This document shows, in pieces, positions 11,880 through 22,700 of a stretch of DNA of 64,000 bases. The position numbers were made by a program, and so were the translations under genes. The notes under the pieces were generated by a model. It made no database searches. It saw only the letters and a list, made by a program, of their open reading frames with translations, and had not been told where the DNA came from. How positions within the stretch are numbered: position 1 is the stretch's first letter; each line of letters opens with the position of its first letter. The stretch is from Limnomonas spitsbergensis (Eukaryota > Chlorophyta > Chlorophyceae > Chlamydomonadales): contig JAYJMM010000106.1 in the NCBI GenBank assembly GCA_037349105.1, positions 1,426,001-1,490,000 on the forward strand, written 5' to 3'.

Positions 11880-13200
11880 AGAGCGCGGCAAAATCAGTGC
11901 CAAGCGGCCGCCCGAAAGAGGCCTCCATAAAGGAGCCCTTCCCAATGCGGCCTCCCCAAAGTGGCCTTCAAAAGCGGCCTCCAAAAGCAGCCAACCAAAG
12001 CGGCCTCCAGAAAGCGGCCTCCCCAAAGCGGCTGATCAAAAACGGCATTCCGAATGCGGCCTCCGGAAAGCGGCCTTCCCAAAGTGGCCTCCCGAAAGCG
12101 GCCTTCCCAAAGCGGCCCTCCAATGCGGCCTACAAAAGCGGCCTACAAGTGCAGCATCTCGAGCGCGGCCTCCCAAAGCGGCCTCACAAAACGGCGTCAC
12201 CGAGGCGGCCTCCCAAAGCGGCCTCCCGAAAGCAGCATTACGAAAGCGGCCTCCTTAAAGCGGCCACCCGAAAGAGGCCTCCAGGAAAGAGCATCCCAAA
12301 ACAGCTTCCCTAAACTCCGAAAGCGGCCCACCCCAAAGCGGCCTCCCAAAGCGGCCTCCTAGAGCGGTCTCAACAAAGAGGTCTCCCCAAAGCAGCCTCC
12401 CCACAACGGCCTCCCAGATGCGGTCTCCCAAAGTGGCCTCCCGAAAGTGGTCTCCCGAAAGCCGCCTCCCACAGCGGTCTCCCTCAAGCGGCCTCCTATA
12501 GCGGCCTCCCGAAAGCGACCTCTCAAAAGTGGCCTCCCGAAAGTGGCCTTCCAATAGCGGCCTCCCAAAGCGGCCTCCCAAAGTGGCCTCCCGGAAGCGG
12601 CCTCCTGTAGCTGTCTCTTGAAAGCGGCCTCCCCGAGGCAGCCTCCTGAAAGCGGCCTCCCACAGCGGCCTCCCCAAAGCGGCCTCTCAAAAGAACCTTC
12701 ATAGCGGCCTCCCGAAACTGGCCTTTCAAAAGCGGCATCTCAAAGCGGCTCCCCGGAAGCGGCCTCCTAAAGCGGTCTCTCGAAAGCGGCCTCCCCAAGG
12801 CAGCCTCCCGAAAGCAGCCTTTCATAGATGGTCTCCCGAAAGCGGCCTCCCATAGCGGCCTCCCAAAGTGGCTTCCCAAAGTAACCTCCCGAAAGCTGCC
12901 TCCCGGAAGCGGCCTTACCAAAGCGGCCTCCCAAAGCGGCCTCCCAAAGCGGCCTCCCTAAAGCGGCCTCCCAAAGCGGCCTCCCCGAAGCAACCTCCCA
13001 AAGCGGCCTCCCAAGGTGACCTCCCGAAAGTGGCCTCCCGAAAGTGGCCTCTTCAAAGCGGCCGCCCAAGGCGGCCTACTGAAAGCGGCCGCCCGAAAGC
13101 GGCCTCCCGAAGCGGCCTCCCGACAGTGGCCTCCAGAGAGCGGCCTCACAAAGCGGCTAACCGAAAGCGGCTTTCTAGTAGCGGTCTCCCGAAAGCGGCG
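11880..13200 (+). repeat. Degenerate 13-bp GC-rich array
   Basis: About 1.3 kb of AAAGCGGCCTCCC-type units with spacing varying from 11 to 17 bp, roughly 90 copies. Several frames stay open only because of the periodicity; the encoded 'KRPPKAAS'-like strings are not taken as proteins. Confidence 0.9.
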
Positions 13201-13741
13201 TTTTCCCCTCCTGGTTTTAGATGCATTATTAAGCATCCCCCTCGGGACTACTAAATACACTTTTATTATTATTTCCTCACATTGAGGGCGCAATTTTGAC
13301 CAGGTTGACCGGTGTCCTATGCATCATGGCTGGGCACCTCAGCCCCTCAAGGCATAGCTGAAAAGTCGTGGTTAAGGGATTCCTTTGACAGTCTACTTTC
13401 CATGCCTTCCTTTTTATTCCTTTCCTGCCCCCCACCCTTTTGTCCTTTCGCTTTCTTCTCTCTCCCAATAGGACATAATCTCTCCCAGCAGGCCAAAGGA
13501 CAGGCCGTAAGGCCGTCACACATTAAGCCGTCATACAAAATCACATCTCCCATATTGATACCCCTAGGGTTCGATATGGGACATTCCTACTGTAATTAGC
13601 AACACCCGTATTCTATAGATCGCACAGACATGCGAACTTCGTAATACAGAGAGCAAGTCCCGAAGCTGACCTCTGTCAAACCAATTAGCCCACACCATGA
13701 CAGGTCACAACCAGTAATAAATCGTCATGATGCTGGGGAGT

Positions 13742-14310
13742 TTTAGCATCGTCTCAAGGAGATGCAACAACATACGGAGCAGTTTAGAAAGCGGCACCTG
13801 CATCTAGGCTTCAATGCGGATGTTTGGCATGGCTGCGAGCTCCCGGATGGTGGTCCGGAGCATGCTGATGCCGTCCAGCATGCAACTGAGCTGCACAAGT
13901 ACCGGATACTCCGCGGTGAGCCGCTTAAAATGCTGAAGCCGCAGGCTCAGATGTTTCTCAACTCAGCGGCAACCACTGGGATGCCGCTGCTCACAGGCCG
14001 CAAGGGAGACCAAAGGACCGCGACCTGGTTCTAGCGGCTCCTGGTCGGTCTCGTGTTGATCACACCGTGGTGCACCATACCCTGTGGCGGCAGGTGGAGA
14101 CCAACGGGTGCTACCCACGGGTTTACTTCGGGCTGCCTTTACCTTTTTTGGGGGGGGGGGGGTAGTTCTTTCCTTTGTTTTCTTCTCCTTCTTTCCCTCT
14201 TAACTTAAGTTTCTTTTCTTCCAACGAGACAGTTGGGCGCCCACGCGGCCGAGCCTTTTTGAGCAGGGCGCCAGGGCCCTGAGGTGTTATGTCATTGACC
14301 CACGGGATCG
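13742..14310 (+). mobile_element. Retroelement-like fragment ending in a LINE-type tail
   Basis: An open stretch of about 90 codons at 13762-14034 is followed by TTTACTTCGGGCTGCCTTTA, a G tract, a pyrimidine-rich stretch, and the tail GGGCGCCCACGCGGCCGAGC (14233) with GAGGTGTTATGTCATTGAC (14281). A similar TACTTCGGGCTGCC-pyrimidine block is at 44303. The coding part has no motif I recognise. Confidence 0.45.
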
Positions 14311-14389
14311 GATCTCTCAGATCATCGGCCGGTTGTGTCAATCCTCAAGCCCCCGGCAGGAAGCGGAATAGCAGGTATGGAGGGAGGAC

Positions 14390-14980
14390 AGCCCGGCGTT
14401 GGCAATCCAGCAGTCAGCAGTCAGACGATTACGACACGGAGAGCTGATCAAGCAGGCGTTTACAGCGGCTGGCACAGAGGTGTCGGCACTCGTTGACGCA
14501 GCCTAGGAGTATGCGCAGCTGGACGCTAGCGGCGGGGGGAACCCAAGGACCCTACCACCGAGCACAGGTATGCGTCGACCTATCTACCGCGTCTGGTCTC
14601 AGCCCACGGCGGGCGCCGTGTTGGCCCAGGCCAGGAGCCGCACTAGCACGAGCCAGTGTGATTGTGAGCGGACAAATTTGCGATTACGGCTCAGCGCCAT
14701 CAGCACGGCTGACACCAGAGGACGGCGCATCGGTCCGCGGCGAGAGACACGCTGCTGCCAACGGGGTTGGGCAAGCAAGGGGTGATGGTGAGCATGTAGA
14801 GGATGCACTGTGTGCTTGCTTCTAGAGGAGCTGAGGTGTTTGCATTTCCGGCCTTTCCTTTCGATCCATTTGTTTTGTCCCCCCCTTCCTTTCAGTTTCC
14901 TCTTTTCTTCCATCCGAACTGGTGGGCGCCCATGCGGCCAAATCTTCTGGAGCAGGGCCCAGAGATAAAACGTCATAGAC
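14390..14980 (+). mobile_element. LINE 3'-end copy, broken
   Basis: Parallel to 58330-58870: the same order of TATGCGCAGCTGGA, CCAGGCCAGGAGCCGCACTA, TTGCGATTACGGCTCAGCGC, GATGGTGAGCATGTAGAGGA, then the pyrimidine-rich tail and GGGCGCCCATGCGGCC (14926). The reading frame for the C-terminal RNLRLRLSA-like and zinc-knuckle region is frameshifted and has stops, so this is a dead copy. Confidence 0.7.
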
Positions 14981-15872
14981 TTATTTCAAACGGTCTACTC
15001 CATATAAAGGGATACTAGATCGTTTCCCCTGGGCAAACGCAGCAAAAGAAAGTCGCCGCGGCCCCACCTGCTGATATCAGCACGGGCTCTAGTTGCAACA
15101 CACACTCCCACATAAATCCAGCAGGGGTATGAGGCCTTTAGGTTTTGTGCAGTTGTTGTGCTTTTTGAAGGCTAGTCTCTTCAGGGGCAGGGGATACGGT
15201 TTTCCTGAACCTTGTGCTCCTCTCGTTTGGTGGGTAAACGTGCTATCCTTTCTTTCCTCTTGTGCCTTCTCCCTCGACTTTCCTAGATGTCTTTTTGTTT
15301 GTCGACGTGGCTTAACTTAATTTCAGCATGGCCCAGAGGTGTAACGTCATTTACATAAATCCAGAAGTCGTATCCAAGTATCACCTACAGAAAGAGCACC
15401 TCGGCTACCAAAAGAAGGCCTCCATCTTCATACATTGGCCATCCACATTCAAAAACTACATACATTCTTAACCCTGGCCCTCCTCCACTCTGAATTCCCC
15501 CCCAAATCCCCAAACCACCTATCTGTGTCGGGATGAGGAAGAAACAGCTTGCAGCCCCCCAGTTTTCCAGCTGATCAAGACACAGCTTGCAGCCCTCCCT
15601 CGTCAACAAGCTACATGTCAATATACAAAACAAGAGACAAAACACTGCAACCTATGGCCCATAGGTGTCATGTCATCGACACAAGCTATAAAGACGAAAT
15701 ACTGCAACCTAGGTACATGCTTGCTCCCCCACAACTTCTCCACGTCAAACCCACATGGGGGGAAGGGCGGCCCTCGTGGTGTTACCCCACATGCCGGTCC
15801 AGTCGGACCGACCGTGGAGTGCGTGGGTCCCCACAGCGTGCACTTTTCCTGACGAGTCTGCCACGACTTTCG

Positions 15873-16187
15873 CAGAAGTCGGATTGAGAAAGAAAGGGGC
15901 CTCCTAAACCTTGAGCACATTATAAACCCTACCCCCAGCACCCCCACGTCAGGGGACGGGATATATGCCGACCCTCCTAGCAATTTTTTAAACCCACCCC
16001 CTAGGCCTGGGTCTTGGATGTTTTCCTACCTCTGCACACATCCTAAACCTTACTTAGCCCCCCCCCCCACCCCATGGCAGAGGACTGAATGCCTGCCTAC
16101 CCTCCGAGCATATCCGAAACCCTACTCCCTCCCCACGCAAATCCTACTCCCTAAACCCTAAACCTTTCACAGAAGTCGGATTGAGAA
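15873..16187. mobile_element. Relocated copy of a beta-helix-gene intron array with 18-bp direct repeats
   Basis: Positions 15915-16169 match 8295-8551 nearly base for base (AGCACATTATAAACCCTACC to AACCCTAAACCTTTCAC). The insert 15891-16169 is bounded on both sides by CAGAAGTCGGATTGAGAA (15873-15890 and 16170-16187), as expected of a target-site duplication. The source region is part of the decayed acceptor array of the beta-helix exon. Confidence 0.8.
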
Positions 16188-16521
16188 CACAGGAAGAAAG
16201 GAAGCAACACCCCACGGGAGGCCTGAGGCGTGAGGAAAAAGCATAGCCGAGGCCGAAGCCACATCCGCACAGTTGCCGTGAATGGACACCAGCTCCCACC
16301 AAATCAGGTGCCCACTCAGCCCCCAGCTCAGCCCCCACATAATCTATTTCCCACTAAATTCACAAGAAAGCATGACACGGCACAATATAGCACAAGTTGA
16401 GCCGGCTTGGACTGCCAAGGTATCAGGATGCAGTACAGGTTCAGCCATATTTTTCTACCATTCAAATTCTGATGTACGAGAGCCCCCCAATGCCCTTTTC
16501 CCTCCCTCTCCCACCCACGCT

Positions 16522-16764
16522 CTATGCAGCAGCGAGGGGTGCGGGCCCCTTAGCCGGCGTCACCTTCGCCGCCGCCGTCGGGAGCGTCGGCCGGCGGCGC
16601 ACTGGCGGGGCCGGCGGCCGGGGCACTGCGTGCAACAGCTGAGTGCCCACCTCCGGAACCGATTCCAACACAATGCAGGACCAAGGGAGCAGTGGGTACA
16701 CACTCTCAGCCGTCCACATGGATACGGCGGCCCGCGCCTTGGCGACATCCGCTGCACTTAGGTC
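16522..16764 (-). CDS. ISA: ISA exon 25, C-terminus
   Basis: Starts after CTACAG and in phase 0. [12 protein letters not shown] corresponds to the last strand of the isoamylase C-terminal domain (plant forms end near an equivalent SSILLE). It continues into a Pro/Ala/Arg-rich tail of about 38 residues that plant enzymes lack; stop at 16524-16522. Its first 30 bases are the seed of the 84-bp array upstream. Confidence 0.85.
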   Translation of the reverse strand, partial: DLSAADVAKARAAVSMWTAESVYPLLPWSCIVLESVPEVGTQLLHAVPRPPAPPVRRRPTLPTAAAKVTPAKGPAPLAAA

Positions 16765-19700
16765 CTGTAGGATAGCAGGAGAAAATGAGATGTGAGGGCA
16801 GGGGGGCAGGGGGAGTAGGACAGTGGATCGCGCCACTTGGTGACACCTGCCACACTCAGGTGCTGAATGGTAGCAGGAGAAATGTGAGCGCTGGGGGAGG
16901 AGGACAGTGGGTCGCGCCACTTGGTGACACCTGCCGCACTCAGGTGCTGAAGGGTAGCAGGAGAAATGTGAGCGCAGGGGGAGGAGGACAGTGAATCGCG
17001 CCACTTAGTGACACCTGCCGCACTCAGGTGCTGAAGGGTAGCAGGAAAAATGTAAGCGCAGGGGGAGCAGGACAGTGAATCGCGCCACTGGGTGACACCT
17101 GCCGCACTCAGGTGCTGAAGGGTAGCAGGAGAAATGTGAGCGCAGGGGGAGGAGGACAGTGAATCGCGCCACTTAGTGACACCTGCCGCACTCAGGTGCT
17201 GAAGGGTAGCAGGAGAAATGTGAGCGCAGGGGGAGCAGGACAGTGAATCGCGCCACTGGGTGACACCTGCCGCACTCAGGTGCTGAAGGGTAGCAGGAGA
17301 TATGTAAGCGCAGGGGGAGCAGGACAGTGGATCGCGCCACTTGGTGACACCTGCCGCACTCAGGTGCTGAAGGGTAGCAGGAGAAATGTGAGCGCTGGGG
17401 GAGGAGGACAGTGAATCGTGCCACTTAGTGACACCTGCCGCACTCAGGTGCTGAAGGGTAGCAGGAGAAATGTGAGCGCAGGGGGAGGAGGACAGTGAAT
17501 CGCGCCACTTAGTGACACCTGCCGCACTCAGGCGCTGAAGGGTAGCAGGAGAAATGTGAGCGCAGGGGGAGCTGGACAGTGGATCGCGCCACTTGGTGAC
17601 ACCTGCCGCACTCAAGTGCTGAAGGGTAGCAGGAGATATGTGGGCGCAGGGGGAGGAGGACAGTGAATCGCGCCACTTGGTGACACCTGCCGCACTCAGG
17701 TGCTGAAGGGTAGCAGGAGAAATGTGAGCGCTGGGGGAGGAGGACAGTGAATCGCGCCACTTAGTGACACCTGCCGCACTCAGGTGCTGAAGGGTAGCAG
17801 GAGAAATGTGAGCGCAGGGGGAGGAGGACAGTGAATCGCGCCACTTAGTGACACCTGCCGCACTCAGGCGCTGAAGGGTAGCAGGAGAAATGTGAGCGCA
17901 GGGGGAGCTGGACAGTGGATCGCGCCACTTGGTGACACCTGCCGCACTCAAGTGCTGAAGGGTAGCAGGAGATATGTGGGCGCATGGGGAGGAGGACAGT
18001 GAATCGCGCCAATTGGCCACATCTGCCGTGCTCAGGTTCTCCGTACAGGGACACAGGATACGGGCCACCTACCATCCCACCTACGCTCCCACCTACCCTC
18101 CCACCACCCAGTCCAATCCCTCCTACCATATCCGGCACCAGGCAGTCGTAAGGCACCACCTTGTTCCCCAGCCACCCCACTTTGTACCAGCCCTCCCCTC
18201 CCCCTCCCAGCCCACCACCCAGTCTCATCCCTCCTACCATGTCCGCCACCAGGCAGTCGTAAGGTGCCACCTTGGAGGTGTCAAGGACGGGCTGCCACAC
18301 CATGCCACCCAACTTGGGGAGCGTCAGCATGCGGGGCGTGTGGGCTGTGGGCAGTAGGGAGGGAGGAAGTGGGCAGCAAGAAGAGAAAACAAACAGGCAT
18401 CGGGGGGGAGGAGGGGGTCTTAATTGAAGGAGTGCCTGCATGTTGGTAGTGTGGGAGGGGAGAATGGGAGATAAGCGGTGGAGAGGTAGTTGGCAGCAGG
18501 GAGGATAACAGCAGGGAGTGGGGCATAGGGAGGGGGGAATGGGGGACAAGCTGGAGGAAAGGAGGGGGCAGCAGGGAGTGGGGCATAGGGAGGGGGGAAT
18601 GGGGGACAAGCTGGAGGAAAGGAGGGGGCAGCAGGGAGGATAACAGCAGGGAGTGGGGCAGAGGGAGGGGGGAATGGGGGACAAGCTGGAGGAAAGGAGG
18701 GGGCAGCAGGGAGGATAACAGCAGGGAGTGAGGCATAGGGAGGGGGGAATGGGGGACAAGCTGGAGGAAAGGAGGGGGCAGCAGGGAGGATAACAGCAGG
18801 GAGTGGGGCATAGGGAGGGGAGAATGGGGGACAAGCTGGAGGAAAGGAGGGGGCAGCAGGGAGTGGATGATCTGGACACGAGCAGGGTACGCCTTGAATC
18901 ACTTCAATTACAAAAAACATTTGCTATTCTGAATTCACCGCAATCCTTCGCATTGAACATTCGTTGGCATTCAGAACTGAGACGCCCACCTGAATGGAAG
19001 GCCACATACATGCCGCTCCCTTTCATGTAATTGAACAATCATTTGAATTATAAACTGAGACGCCCACCTGAATTGAAGGCCACGTACACGCCGCTCCCTT
19101 TCATATCATTCAGCGAAAAGGCCACCAGGCGGCTGGTGTCGGACCAGTCGGGGACCAGAGGCAGCTCCCCATGCCACAGGATTTCGCGATCATTGACCCA
19201 CTCCCGGCGCTGCAGCTCAGAGTGACGTTTCCTGGGGTGGGGGGTGGGGGCAGGGGATCCAAACAGGATCTATATCTATAGATGCCACTAGATCTGGCGA
19301 CCATTGACCCATTTGCAGCGTTGCAGCTCTGCACGACGTTTCTTGGGTTTAATGGGGGTGCCGTGGAACAACAGAGGATCTAGATCTATACATGCCACTG
19401 GATGGGAGGGTTGGGGGGCGGAGGGAGAGTGGAGGCAGGAAAACAACAGAGGATCTCAATCTTCATGTTTCATTGGATCTCGGACCTCGCAATCATTTCC
19501 CCAATTGCGGCGCTGGGCCTCACTAAGGATGTTTCTAGATGGACGGTTGGGGCGGTTGGGGCGGATGGGGCAGAGGGGAGACGTACGAGGCTGAGGGGGC
19601 GCGCATGAAAGGTGGGGCGGGCTGGGCCCCTTGAGGATGGTTTGGGGTGGGATGAGGGTCTGCTAAAAATTGCTAGAGGGCTTTTGGGGATGGTAAGGGC

Positions 19701-22700
19701 CATTGTAAGCCATTCATCTAAACCATTGATATCTCACTGCTTATGTGACGTCGGGTTTATCGTTTAGTGTTCTAATTGTATAGGAAACGGTATAGGGCTG
19801 AGGGTTTGAGAGGGTCTGAGGTAAACCCCTTGTCTCCTCATACCTGCGATGGATGAGGTGGCAAACAAAGCGGACGGTTTAGGGTTAAGGGTTGATGTTT
19901 GAGGGTATCAGAGCCAACTCTTGTCTCCTCATACCTGAGATGGATGAAGTGGCGCACAAAGCGGTGGGTTTAGGGTTAAGGTTTTGAGGTTAACCCTTGT
20001 CTCCTCATACCTGAGATGGATGAGGTGGCGCACAAAGCGCAGCATGCCCGTCTCATCCTTCTTTGCCTGACTCCAATTCAGCCAGTTGAGCGGACTGCAA
20101 ACATGCAGCAGCAGGTATGTCAGGTGTGCAGCAGCAATACCCCGGCAAGTCAGAGGAGCAGCAGCAGCAGCAGCAGCATGGCAGGTGTGCAGCAAGACAA
20201 CGGCAAGGCAGAGGAGCAGTAGCAGTAGTAGCAGCAGCAACAGCAGTAGCAGCAGTAGCAGCAGTAGCAGCAGTAGCAGCAGCAGTAGCAGCAGTAGCAG
20301 TATCAGCAGTATCAGCAGTAGCAGCAGCAACAGCAGTATCAGCAGTATCAGCAGTATCAGCAGCAGCACTAGCAGCAGCATCAGCAGCAGTAGCAGCAGT
20401 AGCAGCAGTAGTAGCAGTAGCAGCAGTAGCAGCAGTAGCAGCAGTAGCAACAGCAGTAGCAGTAGCAACAGTAGCAGTAGCAGTAGCAGCAGTAGCAACA
20501 ACAGCAGCAGCAACAGCAGTAGCAGCAGCAGTGGCAGCAACAGCAGCAGCAGCATCAGCAGTAGCAGCAGTAGCAGCAGTAGCAGCAGTAGTAGCAGCAG
20601 CAGCAGCAGTAGCAGCAGCAGCATGCCGGTAGTAAATGAACACAACATTTAAAACCTGTGAATTCATAACTATGTGCACCATCACGGGCCAGGATAACCA
20701 TACCTCCCATTCCGGCCGAAGCATGGGACCTGGCGTGTGCCCCTCCTCACCAGTCAAGCCCCTGGTGTAAAGCCACTACACCAAGAGGTATTGCGATGCT
20801 GTAAGGTGCGGCGATTTGTCCACGTCCTTTGCATTCTTTCTGTCCTCCACCCCAAGAAGCGACAATTGGAACATGTCCTTTGCCTCCTTACTGTCCTCCC
20901 CCCCTATAGAAGTGACGCTCCTTTCGGGAAGCATCCCCCTGATGCCGCTTAGCCCCACAGCGCCAGGGTCCGCACTGTCGCCTTTCAGTTCACCACCCTG
21001 CCCCAGCTCCGAGACCACTTTGTAAAGCAACTGCACCAAAAGGTATCGCGATGCTGGAAGGTGCGACGATCCGACCTCATCCTATGCATTCTTACACCTC
21101 GCGCACCTGTCATGGCAGTAGGTGTTGTTGTTGCCCTGTTTGGTGTGGCCATACTCGTCCCCCATGTGCAGCATGGGCACGCCGTGAGAGACGAGCAAGG
21201 CCACGGCAAAGTTCCGCATCTGACGCTGGCGAAGACGCTGTATGGGCAATAGAGTCAGGGCTAGGATCAGGTTTCAGGTTTCAGGTTCCAAGGCTCAGGG
21301 TCCAGGGTCCAGGGTTCAGGGTTCAGGATTCAGGGTTCATGGTTCATGGTCCAGGGTCCAGGGTTCAGGGCTCAGGAGGCACGACGAAGTGTCACATCTG
21401 ACTCTGACGCAGACGTTGAGTGGCCAACATGAGGCCAGAGGGTAGGATCAGCATTCATGGGACAGGTGCCGTTAGAGAGTTGAACAGACGTTGGCGCAGA
21501 CCCTGGTAAGGCAACAAGAGGCCAGGGGGTAGGATCAGGGTTCAGAGAACAGTAGCGTTAGGGTTCCACAGACGCTGGCGCAGGTGGGAGCAAGGGCGGA
21601 GGTAGGTTGAGCGTGGGGGGTCAGGTTCAGGGGGGCATGTGTCTGGGAAGGTCAGCAGGGAGGGGGACGGGTTGCTGGGGTGTAGGGTTCTCGGTGACAC
21701 ATAGGCTGCGTCTGCTGCTATTACATAGCTGCTGTGCATCACAGCAGCGGTTACACAGCGGTTACATAGCAGCGGTTACACAGCAGCGGTTACACATATG
21801 CTGTTTCATGTATCTGGCGCTGATGCAGGCGCTGTTATAAACCAGGGTTCAAGGGGGGCTCGTGCGGTGAAGGTCGAGGTTGTTGGGTTTCGGCCTGTAT
21901 ATATGGCGCTGTTGCAAGCGCTGTGTGGGATCAGGCTTCAGGGGGAGCAGGTGCGGGTTCAGGGTTCAGTGATCAGGATTGTGGATGCGCTGTGTTGTGC
22001 ATCTGGCGCAGTGTTTTTTTATTCCGCTACGAGATCACCATTAGCACGCCCCGCGGCCGTCAAAGGCCCGTTTGAGACAAACCTAGTCAGGCCTACGACT
22101 GGTGGCAAAACAGCATGGCTGGCCACACACGGAGCCTCCGGCCAGAGGCTGGATGGTAGCTGACAAGTGAAGTTTTGTGAAAATTTTACGGTCCATCAGA
22201 GCATTACATTTCATGCATGGGACATGTGCCCATAACCGGTTAAGGCACTTGATACACTAGGACAGAAAGCAAAAACCAGTGACCCCCCTGGGCAAGCAAG
22301 TAGCACAGAACCATGACAGTGGTGTGGGAATGAACCCCATAGTGCAGAAGATAAGCCCCAGTCATAAAACATGACGTGGGTGCAAAAGAGTTCGATTGAG
22401 CACCGCTTAGAGAATACGGGGGGAGATTAGAGATGTGGCAAAGTTTTGAGATGATTCTCTCTTTTCAGCATACACTGAAAGATAAAAGAACCAAATTTCT
22501 TCCAGATCACCGATGCAGAAACACATTTAGATTGCCCCCACACTCCTTTTGTGAACCGTTTCATGGCCTCATCCTCGTCTTCTAGGAAATTATGGAAAGT
22601 AAGGTTAAATTGAAAACGAAGGTCTGTGCAGAAGTAGCGGAGTCACGAAAAAGGAAACCGATCTGGCGATGCTGCAAGCGCTGTGTGGGACCAGGAGAGG

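Noticed and set aside
11776..13254. Lys/Arg/Pro/Ala-rich frames resembling histone or RNA-binding tails
   Set aside because: Several overlapping frames on both strands arise from the AAAGCGGCCTCCC unit.
16758..18068. 436-codon minus-strand frame of 28-residue repeats
   Set aside because: Each repeat includes an intron 3' end (pyrimidine tract and CAG) and a diverged exon-25 start; the frame is open only because the unit is 84 bp.
20053..20757. Poly-Leu, poly-Ala and poly-Ser frames
   Set aside because: Product of the CAG/TAG triplet tract in all frames.
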